64,000 nt of DNA, from NCBI RefSeq assembly GCF_000341285.1, contig NW_005178472.1, forward strand, positions 1 to 64,000. Reading direction: 5' to 3'. This document shows, one piece after another, positions 10,899 through 21,351 of this stretch (its first letter is position 1; every line of letters starts with the position of its first letter). The notes below the pieces were generated by a model that worked only from the letters and a program-made list of their open reading frames with translations, searched no databases and was not told the DNA's origin. The position numbers and the translations under genes are program-made. This DNA comes from Galdieria sulphuraria (lineage: Eukaryota > Rhodophyta > Bangiophyceae > Galdieriales > Galdieriaceae).

Positions 10899-12647
10899 CT
10901 ATCCACTAATGTCCGAACTTGCCTTTGCATCTCGATACGAAAGAAATCCACCAGAAATATTCTTCACGTGATAACCCAACTGACACAATATTCTGGACGC
11001 TAAGTACGAACGCTGTCCCGAACGACAAAATACTGCAATTTCCTTCTCCTTTGGTAACTTTTCGAGATGGCTTCGAATATCACGGAGTGGAATATTCTGC
11101 GCATGTGGGACGGGTTCCGCCTGCACTTCTTCAGGATTTCTGACATCAATTAAAATGTTTTTCTCATTCTCTCCCTTCTTTGTCATGGAATCATTTAACC
11201 ACTCTTCATGTTCAAGCCAATGCGTCTGTTGGACGTCACCACGCAAGATATTGGACGCAACCATCCCTGCAAGGTTAACAGGATCTTTCGCAGAACCAAA
11301 CTGAGGAGCATAACATAGTTCCGATTCCTCTATATCCATCACAGTCATACCTGCTTGAATGGCCATTGCGATACAATCAATCCGCTTGTCAACACCATCT
11401 TCACCAACAGCCTGAGCTCCCAGAATCTTCCCATCTTTCAAACCAAAAATTAACTTCAAATGAATAGTCTTCGAGTTGGGGTAATAACCAGCATGAGATC
11501 CAGCATGGATAACAGCGGTTTCATATTCACAACCTTGCTTCCAACCTCTTTTCTGTAATTTTTTCTCCGATGCACCGGTTGCAGCAACAACCATGCCAAA
11601 TGCGCCACAAACAAAAGTTCCTTGCACACCACGGAAAGTGTGATTCTTTCTTCCCAATATACTTTCTACTGCAATTCGAGCCTGTCGATTGGCTGGCCCC
11701 GCCAAGGCCAGCAGAGTTTTTTCGCCAGGAAATAAGAAATCGTCCACCTCTACTGCGTCTCCAACAGCGTATATATTGTCATCCGAGGTTTTCATATGCT
11801 CATCAACAACAATTCCTCCCAATGATCCTATTTTTAAGCCACAATCTTTTGCAAGATGGGCATCCGGACGAACTCCAATACCTAAGATGACCATATCCGC
11901 AACAACAAAATTACCCGATGCAGTAATGACTCGCAAGCTACTCTTTCCAGAACTACTCTCCTCCTTCTTTATGCTTTTCAGTCCGTCATGAAAAATAATA
12001 TCTACGCCATGCTCTTTCATTTTTCTGTACAATGGAGGTAACATTTCAGGGTCCATGGCAGGCATTAACTGTGGCAATGCTTCCACTAAATGGACCTTCA
12101 GATTCAAAAGACATAAATTTTCAGCCATCTCTAAACCAATAAAGCCACCTCCAACAACAACTGCGCTTTTCGCATTATTCTTAGATATCCATTCTTTGAT
12201 ATGTGAGGCATCAGGTATATCTCGAATGGAATATACGCCCTCCAAATCAATTCCTTCAAGTTTGGGTCGAATAGGTTCAGCACCAGGAGCGAGTACAAGA
12301 TAATCATATTTCTCTTGATAGCTCCTTTTGTTTTCCAAGTCCGTAACATCAACTGTTTTCTTCTGTCTGTCAATTTTTGTCACTTCCTGACGCAATCGGA
12401 CATCGACATTCAGTCGGTTTCTAAACAAACCTACTGAGGCAACCAAAAGATCCTCCTTTGTTTTAATAACACTTCCGACATAATATGGTAATCCGCAGTT
12501 TGCAAAAGAAATATAGGGACCACGTTCGAAGATAGTGATGCTTGCATTCTCGCAAAGTCTACGGCAGCGTGCTGCGGCTGAGGCACCTCCTGCTACGCCA
12601 CCAACTATAACAATACGAGGACTGTCTTTTGCTTGCGCTGATGCCAT
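10899..12647 (-). CDS. CoA-disulfide reductase / NADH oxidase-like flavoenzyme fused to a rhodanese domain
   Basis: Intronless gene for a 582-residue FAD-dependent pyridine nucleotide-disulfide oxidoreductase of the bacterial CoADR-RHD type. Near the N-terminus the FAD-binding motif reads VVGGVAGGAS-like (IVIVGGVAGGASAAARC), followed by the single redox cysteine in SFANCGLPYYVG. The NAD(P)H-binding motif is VVVGGGFIGLEMAENL and the second FAD motif is NIYAVGDAVEV. A dimerisation domain follows (SHAGYYPNSKTIHLK). The last ~100 residues are a rhodanese domain with active-site VFCRSGQRSY. Family members reduce CoA disulfide or persulfides with NAD(P)H. The ATG at 12647 begins MASAQ; upstream in-frame codons lack ATG. 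The domain fusion and lack of introns suggest a bacterial origin, which is inference. Confidence 0.9.
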   Translation of the reverse strand: MASAQAKDSPRIVIVGGVAGGASAAARCRRLCENASITIFERGPYISFANCGLPYYVGSVIKTKEDLLVASVGLFRNRLNVDVRLRQEVTKIDRQKKTVDVTDLENKRSYQEKYDYLVLAPGAEPIRPKLEGIDLEGVYSIRDIPDASHIKEWISKNNAKSAVVVGGGFIGLEMAENLCLLNLKVHLVEALPQLMPAMDPEMLPPLYRKMKEHGVDIIFHDGLKSIKKEESSSGKSSLRVITASGNFVVADMVILGIGVRPDAHLAKDCGLKIGSLGGIVVDEHMKTSDDNIYAVGDAVEVDDFLFPGEKTLLALAGPANRQARIAVESILGRKNHTFRGVQGTFVCGAFGMVVAATGASEKKLQKRGWKQGCEYETAVIHAGSHAGYYPNSKTIHLKLIFGLKDGKILGAQAVGEDGVDKRIDCIAMAIQAGMTVMDIEESELCYAPQFGSAKDPVNLAGMVASNILRGDVQQTHWLEHEEWLNDSMTKKGENEKNILIDVRNPEEVQAEPVPHAQNIPLRDIRSHLEKLPKEKEIAVFCRSGQRSYLASRILCQLGYHVKNISGGFLSYRDAKASSDISG

Positions 12648-13566
12648 GTTAGAAACAAAACGCGCCAAAATGCTTTAACCAAATTTCCCATTTTTCAGAT
12701 CCCTCATGTGTAACTTGTTCATGCCCTTTTCGTCAACTAATTCTGGAAGGTCAACTGAAAGTTGCTAAGGAGATCTGATGTGAAACATTGAAATAGCACA
12801 ACGACAACAAGACTATGCTCGATTTCGTTTTCTGTGATAACGTTAGTTTTCGTTATACTTGTAACAACTCTCTTTCCACTGGGTATGATATTAGAGTGTT
12901 AACGAAACAAGAAAATATGACAAGTATCTTTGAAACTGTAGTCGACGGTTGAAGAAGCTGGCCGTCAATATATCAACATACTTTTTCACTTGATTGTGTT
13001 CAAAGACTAGTTTTGGATGACATTAAAGACAAGTTAAGTACTTTTTTAACCCTTGCTACATAAAGGTCCACTGGACTAGGAACCAGTGTGGCTTTGCAAG
13101 AGTTGCAAACAATTTCACAGTTTCTGCCAAAGACCGCAAGTAAGTGATGACGCAAGGCAGTCAGATTGAGTTTGGACAGCTGCAAAGTAAAAGTCTTATT
13201 GCCTTTTTGGTGGCACTAAAGGTTTCAGTTTTAGTATGACTCTTCTATAAGTAAAGAAGAAAGCTGCCAGACAGTTGACTGCATATAACGTCTATTTTGT
13301 AAAGTAATGGTTTGTTCATTTTTAATCATTATGTTGTACTTGATGTGTTTGGAGCTTCACTGGATTATTGAGCGCATCAACATGAGTCCGCCTTAATCAG
13401 GCTTCGTTTGCTCAAAAATTGACGCATTCGACGATAATGGACATTGGGAATTTTGCGATTGTACTACATTTCCTAAACGGTATGGTGGCAGCTTGTTGAA
13501 AACAAGAATCACGCCTTTTACGCCTAGCAGAATTGTTTTTCCTTGAACAAACTGAATAAGTTCCCA
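12648..13566. other. Intergenic region between divergent genes; one orphan exon-like frame on the minus strand
   Basis: This 0.9 kb gap separates the flavoenzyme (minus) from the coiled-coil protein (plus), so it should hold both promoters. No recognised gene lies here. On the minus strand at about 13070-13187 an open segment after a good acceptor (TTTACTTTGCAG) encodes LNLTALRHHLLAVFGR followed by NCEIVCNSCKATLVPSPVDL, with a CxxC pair. It has no clear start, partner exon or family match. Confidence 0.5.
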
Positions 13567-15825
13567 ATGTCAGAAACAGAAGACTTCGAGTGGAATGAAA
13601 TTTGCGTCAAAATAGCTTATGAAGAAGAGAAACTTTTGAAAGGGCACGGATTTCACGAGATTCCTTCTAGCTCGAATGCTCAGACAGTACAAAATAGTAG
13701 ACTCAAAATATCTCGCTCATTCCAACCCCATCCTGAGACGTTTGGTGCTTTCAATAGAGAAACGGAAGCTTCTTCCACTTCCGACAAGGATCCTTCACCA
13801 GATTCGGCTAAACTTTCAAAAGGTACAAGTGACGGCTTTACATTGAATCAGGCACGTCCTACAAGAATGGTTGAGTTAGAGTCTGTATTGATGAAGAAGC
13901 AAGGGGAAATTTCCATTTTACGTGAAAGATTGGAAAAACTGGAAAGAGAAAAGTTTGAGGCAATAGAAGCTTGCAGGCTTCTCCGACAAGATAGCCACAA
14001 ACGAGACTCTTCACTTCCATGTTCCTCTAGGGAAGAAATCAACCAGCTTCATGCAGAAGTCACGAGGCTGCAGAAATTGAACGAATTTTATCACCAGGAA
14101 ATCAATTCTTTAGAAGTGAATAGAAAAGTAAATTCCTTTTTGCAGGACGGAAGCGGAGATAAGGACCTTCCGGCTCGTTTAGATGCAGAGACGACACAGA
14201 AGAACTCAAGAAATATTCTTCGAGGACATCTTACTCAGTTGACAAAGCCCGGTAAGAGAGTAAAAAATGTTTTGGACGAATTTGAGACGGTAGTCAATGA
14301 ACTGAATCAACATGATCAAAGTCGTCCTGTCCCGAATTCCGCGTTTGGTTTTTATGACAAAAGACGACCTAGACAACTAATTTTAGATGAAGAAATACCT
14401 GATAAGAGGTATTCGTTTCACACTGCCGTATCTTTTCATATTTTTCCGGAACCGAATACTGGTGTTACCAATGATATGACGCAAGACCGTGCAGAGAAGT
14501 GTTTAGTCAATACTATGAATCTTTTAACTGGTGATGAGTTGATGGCATTGAGACGACTTGTTCTCAATTCTGAGGAGCATTTATCAAGTAATCTTCTTAG
14601 ATTCCTAAATATGTACTCAGAAGAAGACTATAGTGTGTTGAAAGACACCACCCCGAATCTGCTCAAGTTTATAGATTCCTTGTTGCAAATTCTTGAAAGC
14701 GGATACTCAATGACGTCACTCGAAGATGCAAGCAGAATCCTTCATTCTGTCCTTTTAAAGATCAAAGAATTTTGCCATACATTGGACCTTTCAAATTGTA
14801 TTAGTTTAGAACGAATTCTTGCTCTAGTTCAAAGAATGATGGAAGAAACAATACCTTTGAAAACTTTTTTCAATGTTATAGAAGGTACAGTTATCATTTT
14901 GGAGGGGTTTTTACTACAACGGTATGATAATATCATTTGCCACATTGGCGCCTTTTAAACTTGAGTAGTGTTTCGTCAGACGATATTGAAATCATTTTTC
15001 GCTTCTTGAGACATTTTTCGACAATACAACAAGAAGAAATCTTCTTATCTGCCCATTCGTCGTTGCTTTATATGTTGATGTTGATAATCGATATTTTATT
15101 CACAGGACAAGAATACGTAAAATCGAAGCAAAGCATGTACTCAGGTTATATCGTTCAGTTGGGGACATTACTTTTGTCATCGTCTTCCTTATGCTTTCAG
15201 CGTGCTGGAATTTATCTTGGCTATAAATTGAAGGAAGTTTTGACTTGCTCGTCTGAAATTCACGACTATACTTCTTTGACGGAGATGTTGATATGTATTA
15301 CGATTCGAGAATATCTCATGGTGAGTGTTAAAATGTTCGTTGAAGAAATTTGAGACGGAATCCTTTGTAGCTTTTACAATATGAATATTCTACATATTTC
15401 AATCAGCCCAAGTTAAGTTGTATATCGCAGAGGCAGCCTTCATGGCAGCGAATATTTGTTGAAAAGCTAGGAAACAATCGGTTCACAATGTCAGAGTCAG
15501 TTTTGTTTTTTCATTATTCAGTAAGTATCAGCCGAAAGAATTAGCTTAAACTAAGAACACCAACAGCTGCGAACTTGTCATTTTATGATTTATTACTTGA
15601 AGGACCGAAATTGTTCCTTAAACTTTCTGTTGGATTACAGGTACGATATATTGGACACGGTATATTCGAAACGTAACTATTCCTAGTGTACCATTGTTTT
15701 CCATGTTGAAGGCAATGTTCGAGGATCGACGCAAGGCCTTAGGAAACCTCAAGGAAGCTTATGAAATCTCACTGGTTATCTGCGATGTGATAAAAGGAAT
15801 AGAAGTTAATGGAATTATCAAATGA
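13567..15825 (+). CDS. Coiled-coil protein with helical C-terminal region, function unknown (ATRIP-like?)
   Basis: I do not recognise this protein with confidence. It starts MSETEDFEWNEI, an acidic aromatic segment, followed by a low-complexity stretch rich in serine and proline. A strong coiled coil covers about residues 95-185 (ELESVLMKKQGEISILRERL region). The C-terminal half is predicted all-helical with repeated leucine-rich helices. Splicing is proposed at about 14924-14974 (GTATGA...GAGTAG) and at three or four further short introns; the joined frame ends at the TGA at 15823-15825. An acidic N-terminus plus coiled coil plus helical repeats resembles ATRIP/Lcd1 checkpoint proteins, but that is a layout match only. 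It is convergent with PAN3, 72 nt away. Confidence 0.6.
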
Positions 15826-15897
15826 CGTTGAGAAATACCCATCTTACATGGCCATGTACCAATATTTTATGTAAGTTATTTTTTTTTGAGCGTATCA

Positions 15898-17946
15898 TCA
15901 TAGACTTATTCCGTGTTCAGATAGTGCTTTTACTAAACTACATCTTATATCCGCATAGGAAACAACCAAAAGAGATTTGCTATCTTTGGACGCAAGAAGC
16001 ATGAGCTCTTCAGAACCCACATCCACTCGATTTAAACATTCAATCACGTGACTTATATCAAGAAAACACTTATTCTAGAAAAATATGAACCCATGTGAAT
16101 GCAAAAAAAATCTTCTCACCTCATTATCATATGGATGGAACATATAATCATAAAATAATCTAAGGACAAATTTATCTTCTGTTTCGGACCACTGTGAAAT
16201 TGTAGAACTGTCATCCCAATCCAGGACGAAACCGAATAGACTGATGAGTTGAAATAACCGACTAGAATTCAGTCTTCTATCCAGCTCAGCTTCCAAGGTA
16301 TCCGCATGAAGCCATACCTATTAAAGAACAGAATAAAATATATTCTTTCAAAAGTAAAATTCCGTACATGTCCGTAGTCATAAATTATTTGTGGTGCCAC
16401 TATAGAACAAATTTGTGTTATGGAAACAGGTAAGGTCCTATTATAGTGATCGACAAGGAACGACAGAATATGCAAAATGTCGTGAGAATAAAAAGCCATA
16501 CTCTGCAATACATTGAGCGCATCATTCACCCCTAACAAAGTCTCGATTGAGAACCAAATCATTATCCCTGAATATTTTGCTATACCGATTTGCAATACTC
16601 CATTCTTTACGATGGAAGCGTGACTACGAAGAGTCAAAAGAAATAAAAGATGCATCAACCTCCAAACATCATCTTGCTTCTTTCTTTCAATATCAAGTAC
16701 AAAAGAAGTGCTGTATTGAGAATAGTTTTTACTACCAACCGAATCAGTTGAAAGCGACTCGGCGATACCGCATTTATTCAACCGGATTCTGTGCGTACCC
16801 ACAACAAGAATTCCTATCAAAGCTCTCGTTTATAACAATTGCCTATCAAGAATGCAAACAAACACTACCTGAAGATGACAATGACTCGCCTGCAACCATC
16901 TCTGCTGAATGCAAAGCATCCAATGAAGAAATTAATTGTATCAATATGGTCCAAATCACTTTCTCAGGTAAGGGAAATACTTGCTTGTTCTCTTCATCCT
17001 CACTGGGTAGATAAACCTGAAGTCCCTTCTGAAATGTCGAAAATAGTTTACAAATACTGTTTACCTTTCGAAATATTTGGGCGTTGTCGTAAAATGGATA
17101 AACAAATACAAGCTCATTTGCAGCTCCTTGAGTGAAAGCAAAAGTAGAAAACACTTCACATAGCGGGACAACAGAGGGATGCCGAATTTTTTTCCTTTTC
17201 AAAAATAAACTTTGAGTTACACAATGCAAACGCAAATACAATACCATCTTTCCACACATTTTAAGACAAACTGAGAATCAAAGGGTACAGCTCCAAGAAC
17301 TCTTCGAAGAAGGTAAACTTTTCCATCTGACGATGACAGACATCTATAGTTGAGAAACACAGGAACTCCAGAAGATGTTTCCTTAAAAATATTTCAGTAG
17401 ACAAATATATGGAACACAACTTCCAATTCCTTGCCTCTATCTGATATAGAGAGTGATACTGGTTGATTGTTGTAGGAAGGCTAGAGGTTATTTGATGAGA
17501 ACAGAAAATCCAGTCAACTTTCTTTTTGGAACTTCGTACTAAGCGACTCTCTTCAAAAAGATCTTCCGTCATACAACTTTTTTCACTAAGATTTTCCTGA
17601 AAAACGATATTCTTTCTTGGTTGTCTCGAGGGACTGCCCAGTGACTGTTTCCTTGTTGTCTCTATTAAAGATGAGCCAGCCAAATTACCGGCTTTTGAAT
17701 TCACTAAATAGTTAAGGTTTCTAAAAGAAGGGACGTCATCCGACAGGGTGACATCATCTTCTGCAGTCGAAATCGAAATATCGCTGCTACTTGCGGAATA
17801 ACCTTATCACGCAAGTCGGAGCCACTGTCTCAATCACGAGAATTCCACATACCATGAAAACTATCCGAGTGCTTTCTTACGTCTTGAAAGGTAAACTCTG
17901 GAGCAGAAGCTCTTAAACCTCTACCACCCCTTGAAACATCTTCCAT
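15898..17946 (-). CDS. PAN3: PAN2-PAN3 deadenylation complex subunit PAN3 (pseudokinase)
   Basis: PAN3 recruits the PAN2 deadenylase to poly(A)-binding protein on mRNA tails. The N-terminus begins MEDVSRGGRGLRASAPEFTF; the LRASAPEFTF part resembles a PAM2 motif that binds the PABP MLLE domain. After a polar linker the pseudokinase domain shows YHSLYQIEARNWK, IRHPSVVPLCEVFSTFAF, LVFVYPFYDNAQ and VIWTILIQLISSLDALHSAE. The coiled coil/C-terminal knob domain gives EAELDRRLNSSRLFQLISLF, WSETEDKFVLRLFYDYMFH and, after a last short intron near 16070-16115, CFLDISHVIECLNRVD and SLLVVSYADIRCSLV. There are at least five introns; exon 1 ends in an intron near 17800-17850. No CCCH zinc finger is seen at the N-terminus, unlike fungal and animal long forms. 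The stop is at 15898-15900. Confidence 0.88.
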
Positions 17947-17988
17947 TTCTCTCGGTAGCAATCGATTTGAACTTATCGGCATTCACTT

Positions 17989-18192
17989 ATGTTTGCAAGT
18001 AAGGCAAAGGAGTGGCGGAAGCATCCAGCGATTAGCCCTTGGACCAACTTTAAAGCTTGTTTTACCGGTTTCGGTACAGCTTTGGCGCTCTTTACTGGTT
18101 ATGTTGTCTTGGAACAGGCTTATTTCTATTTTTACAAGCCCGCATCGAGTCATCACGCCGCGGAATCTAAGACGGAAGAACTTGGCTCTTGA
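17989..18192 (+). CDS. NDUFB3: Complex I B12-like subunit (NDUFB3 family), small mitochondrial inner-membrane protein
   Basis: Single-exon gene for 67 residues. The sequence has W-R-KHP, a PW pair, NFKACFTGFGTALALFTGY and then a hydrophobic helix of about 20 residues ending in an aromatic cluster. This fits the NDUFB3/B12 family, which has a basic, tryptophan-containing N-terminus, an F-K-G-F-type turn and one membrane span in the distal arm of respiratory complex I. Such small proteins carry weak signals, so the assignment is moderate. Its ATG is 42 nt from the PAN3 ATG on the other strand. Confidence 0.55.
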   Translation: MFASKAKEWRKHPAISPWTNFKACFTGFGTALALFTGYVVLEQAYFYFYKPASSHHAAESKTEELGS

Positions 18193-18357
18193 ATTGTCTT
18201 GTTAGATGGACACTTTCTGCGTAAGAAAGAAAACTGACTTGAAAGCATGATAAAAGTTGAACACTGTATTTTACTAGGGCAGCAAAACTGGGCCCTCTTT
18301 GAAGAACGGGTATTGTAGTTAGCAAAACCTACCTAGTGGAACCTTCATAATAAAATT

Positions 18358-19993
18358 TTATGTTTTTTGATCATATGCCACTTGAGCGGGTAACTCAAAT
18401 TGTACCAACATATGAAATTTTTCAGGAGCGACGTCTCTTACAAGTCTTACTTGAAAAGCAGAAGTGTCAAAGGGTGGGCTATTTGTTCCAACAAGTCCTT
18501 CAAAGACAGCGGAAAGTGCATCTTTGAAAGGATCCGGTCCTCGACCGAAAATATAACAATATACAATAGGAAGCGGTCTATCCTCTCTACCTTTGTACAA
18601 TCCCTTCAAAACGTGCAAAAATTCAGTTGACTTCGAAGGATAATTCATAATAAGCTTAGTAAAATATACTTCTTCTTCGATAAGCTGCTTAACAAAAGTA
18701 CAAGCGTCGAGGCAAGAGGCTCTAACCAAATGTGATACACCATTTCTTCGAATATTCTTTGATAAAAATTCCTAAACTTGTGGTCAAAATAAATACCTAA
18801 CACATAACTGACTTACAGTTGATATGGGGTTCAAGTCATTTCCGAAGGCAACACAACCTTTGTGTTTTGCTGCTGGAATAACAAAAGGTCCAACCCCAGC
18901 AAATGCATCAGCTATAATATCACAAGATGAAAAAGTTTCAATCACGCGACGTCTTTCTGCTTCTAGCTTAGAATTCCAATATACTCTTTCGTAATCTAAC
19001 TCGTAAACACAACTAATGCGGGAAATTACTACCATTCCAGGAGAATCATATAAGCGTGCTTACCCATTTTCTTTTACCTCTGTGATCAAGTTCGACTCGC
19101 CACTCAATATTTCCATATCAAAAGTCCTAAACGGACCTGATGTCTCTCCAACTTTATTCACTACAGTCTTTATTCGTGGATAGTGTTTCATCAACAGAAT
19201 GTTTCCTACACAAAGCATAACTCAAAAATCTGACGAAATCAAAGAAACAAACCTATGAGATGACGATAAGGCAAAAGTTCCTCACGAAGATTCAAGTGAA
19301 TAATACGTCCGACTGTCTCAAAGGAAGAAGGCCACGAAACTATCTCGGGGAGTAGTCGCCTTAGAATTTTGTTCAAGGGCCAGTTGCGAATATCATATGA
19401 AATTTCAAGGCTTTCAAGTTCGGCGCTCCTTAGGAGCTGCTTCAAGTATTGTGACGTATTTGAATTGTAAGTCGTGTCCTATAAAAATTATCAAAGACTG
19501 AAGTGGCCTACACAAAGAAGTTAAAAGCACCTCTGATATTGTTCGATATAAATATTCTCGAAGTTCTTTCTCCCTATTGATAAATTCGGGACTCACGTGC
19601 TCAAAATCTTCTAGAACTTCTTCAACAGGAAGTTCCGTTAAATATCGGAGCAATAGTTTTCTTTTTCTCCCTCCGTCTTCTACTTGAATGCTTTTGATTT
19701 GATTACCTTTCAATACATGCTTCCCAAGTAGCTTTCTTACTTCTTCACAGTACTTTGGCTGCAAACGAAAAGTTGAAGTGCGAAATACAGTCTGCAACGG
19801 TTCATACCTCACATGATAGCGAATAGAACTTCAAAAAAACTTCAAGGTTAAAACTGCTATGTGCAACAGATTCTGGCCTATACGAGCAGTACTTCATATG
19901 TCCTTTTGATTTTATAGAAAAGCTGTTTCTAATATTCCTGTAGTTGTACAACCGAAAACCAAAAAAAGCCAAGATGCTAAACCAACGAGGCAT
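18358..19993 (-). CDS. TRM5: tRNA (guanine37-N1)-methyltransferase Trm5
   Basis: Trm5/TRMT5 methylates N1 of guanine 37 in tRNAs with SAM. The catalytic domain shows CVYELDYERVYWNSKLEAE, then the SAM-binding IIADAFAGVGPFVIPAA and FGNDLNP, then IMNYPSKSTEFL, which corresponds to the family's NLP-type motif with tyrosine in place of leucine. Upstream are the RNA-binding D1/D2 regions (DIRNWPLNKILRRLLP, VGRIIHLNLREELLPYRHLI). The N-terminus MPRWFSILAFFGFRLYNYRN is basic and hydrophobic like a mitochondrial presequence; a second in-frame ATG (MKYCSYRP) could give a shorter cytosolic or nuclear form, as known for yeast Trm5. About five short introns. The start codon is 19 nt from that of the SPP gene opposite. 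Confidence 0.9.
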
Positions 19994-20012
19994 CCAAACA
20001 CATTTTAGTTGG

Positions 20013-21346
20013 ATGATGATAAATAAGATGTTGTTACTTTCCTATTCAGCTCTTGTCGGCGTTCTTTTACTTCCTGTAGTACTTAAAGTTCCCGTGTTTC
20101 TTCAAATGATAATAAGTGCAACGTCTTGTGTAGTATTAGGTTCCTATAGAGCAGCAAAGAAAGAACAAGAGCGGGTAGGTTCCTCTTATTCTTGTGTGCT
20201 GCTCTTCGTGAATACTAGAGTTAGAAACGGAAAGGAGGAAGCAGAGACGCACAAGTCATTACTGAACGTGATGCGTATAAGTTTCCCGTCATTGCTTCAC
20301 TCTCCTTGTTAGGGCTTTTTTTTGCTTTCAAATTTCTGCCGGAGTACTGGGTAAGTTCCTTTTCCAGTTTTCTTACCCAAACCAATCTCTTTCTCGTACT
20401 AGTTGAATCTTTTTTTGACCGTTTATGTGGTTGTTTTGGGTGCAAGTGCCTTTTTCACGTTTGTTTTACCTTTAGTTGAAGATTTCTTGTCCTACTTGAG
20501 TTTGAACCGTGAATTATATTTTAACGTGACTTTGGCGCATATCATTTGCTTCATGATAGCTAGTTTAGTAGGATATTGGTAATTTTAAGTTCATTCTTTG
20601 TACATATGAAAGCTTACTTTGTTATAGGAACGTATCTTCCAAGAGCTGGCTCTCCAATAATATGATGGGAACTAGCTTGTCGGTGTTAGGTATTGAAATG
20701 CTTGCTCTAGGTGACTTCTTAAGCAGTTGCATTCTACTTTTTGGTTTATTCTTTTACGACATCTTTTGGGTTTTTGCTTCAAAGCCAGTGTTCGGTGCAA
20801 ACGTTATGGTTACTGTCGCCAAGAACTTCAATGGACCTATCAAGTTAATATTCCCGAAGGTACCTACTTTGTTTATATTTGCAATCCCTGTTTTGAGTTT
20901 TTTTAAAGTCTTTTTCGGGAAGTTCTGAGGAATATTCCATGCTGGGCTTAGGTGACATAGTCATTCCAGGACTATTTGTTGCCATGATTCTTCGTTTTGA
21001 TTGGCGCAATCTTAGAAATCAAAATGAGGAGGAAACGAAAACTCCCTATTTTACGACTGTAGGTAAATATGAGCATCTTGGTATTTTATTGACATAAAAA
21101 GGTGGTGTTGGCGTATACGTTAGGACTTGTGTTGACCTTTGTAGCTGTCGAAGTCTTTAACGCAGCCCAGGTATTGTTATTTTTTTTGTGAGATGTATTC
21201 AGATTCTAAGCCTCTTGTTCTAGCCGGCACTCCTATATTTAGTTCCTTGTTGCTTGGGTTCAGTAACTTCCTTATCGCTGATTCGCACAGAATTCAAACA
21301 GCTGGTTAAATACAATGAGTCCAAGGAAGATAAATCTAAGAACTAA
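20013..21346 (+). CDS. SPP: Signal peptide peptidase (presenilin-type intramembrane aspartyl protease)
   Basis: Multi-span ER membrane protease that cleaves leftover signal peptides within the bilayer. Both catalytic aspartate motifs are present: LFFYDIFWVF (YD) and MLGLGDIVIPG (GLGD), plus the C-terminal QPALLYLVP (PAL) motif. Other family hallmarks are ITERDAYKFPVIASLSLLGL, GANVMVTVAKNF and PIKLIFPK. The C-terminus ends KSKN, lysine-rich as expected for ER residents. Six or so introns of 45-65 nt were placed from family similarity; one uses the acceptor GAAGCAG before RDAQVITERD. I chose the ATG at 20013 because it opens the first hydrophobic span; an in-frame ATG upstream (19974) would overlap the TRM5 first exon. 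It converges on CPSF1 with 5 nt between stop codons. Confidence 0.92.
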
Positions 21347-21351
21347 GTAAG

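Noticed and set aside
15807-16051. Apparent plus-strand extension of the coiled-coil gene (a second reading to a TGA at 16049)
   Set aside because: This stretch encodes the conserved PAN3 C-terminus on the minus strand (CFLDISHVIECLNRVD and SLLVVSYADIRCSLV), so the plus-strand reading is its shadow.
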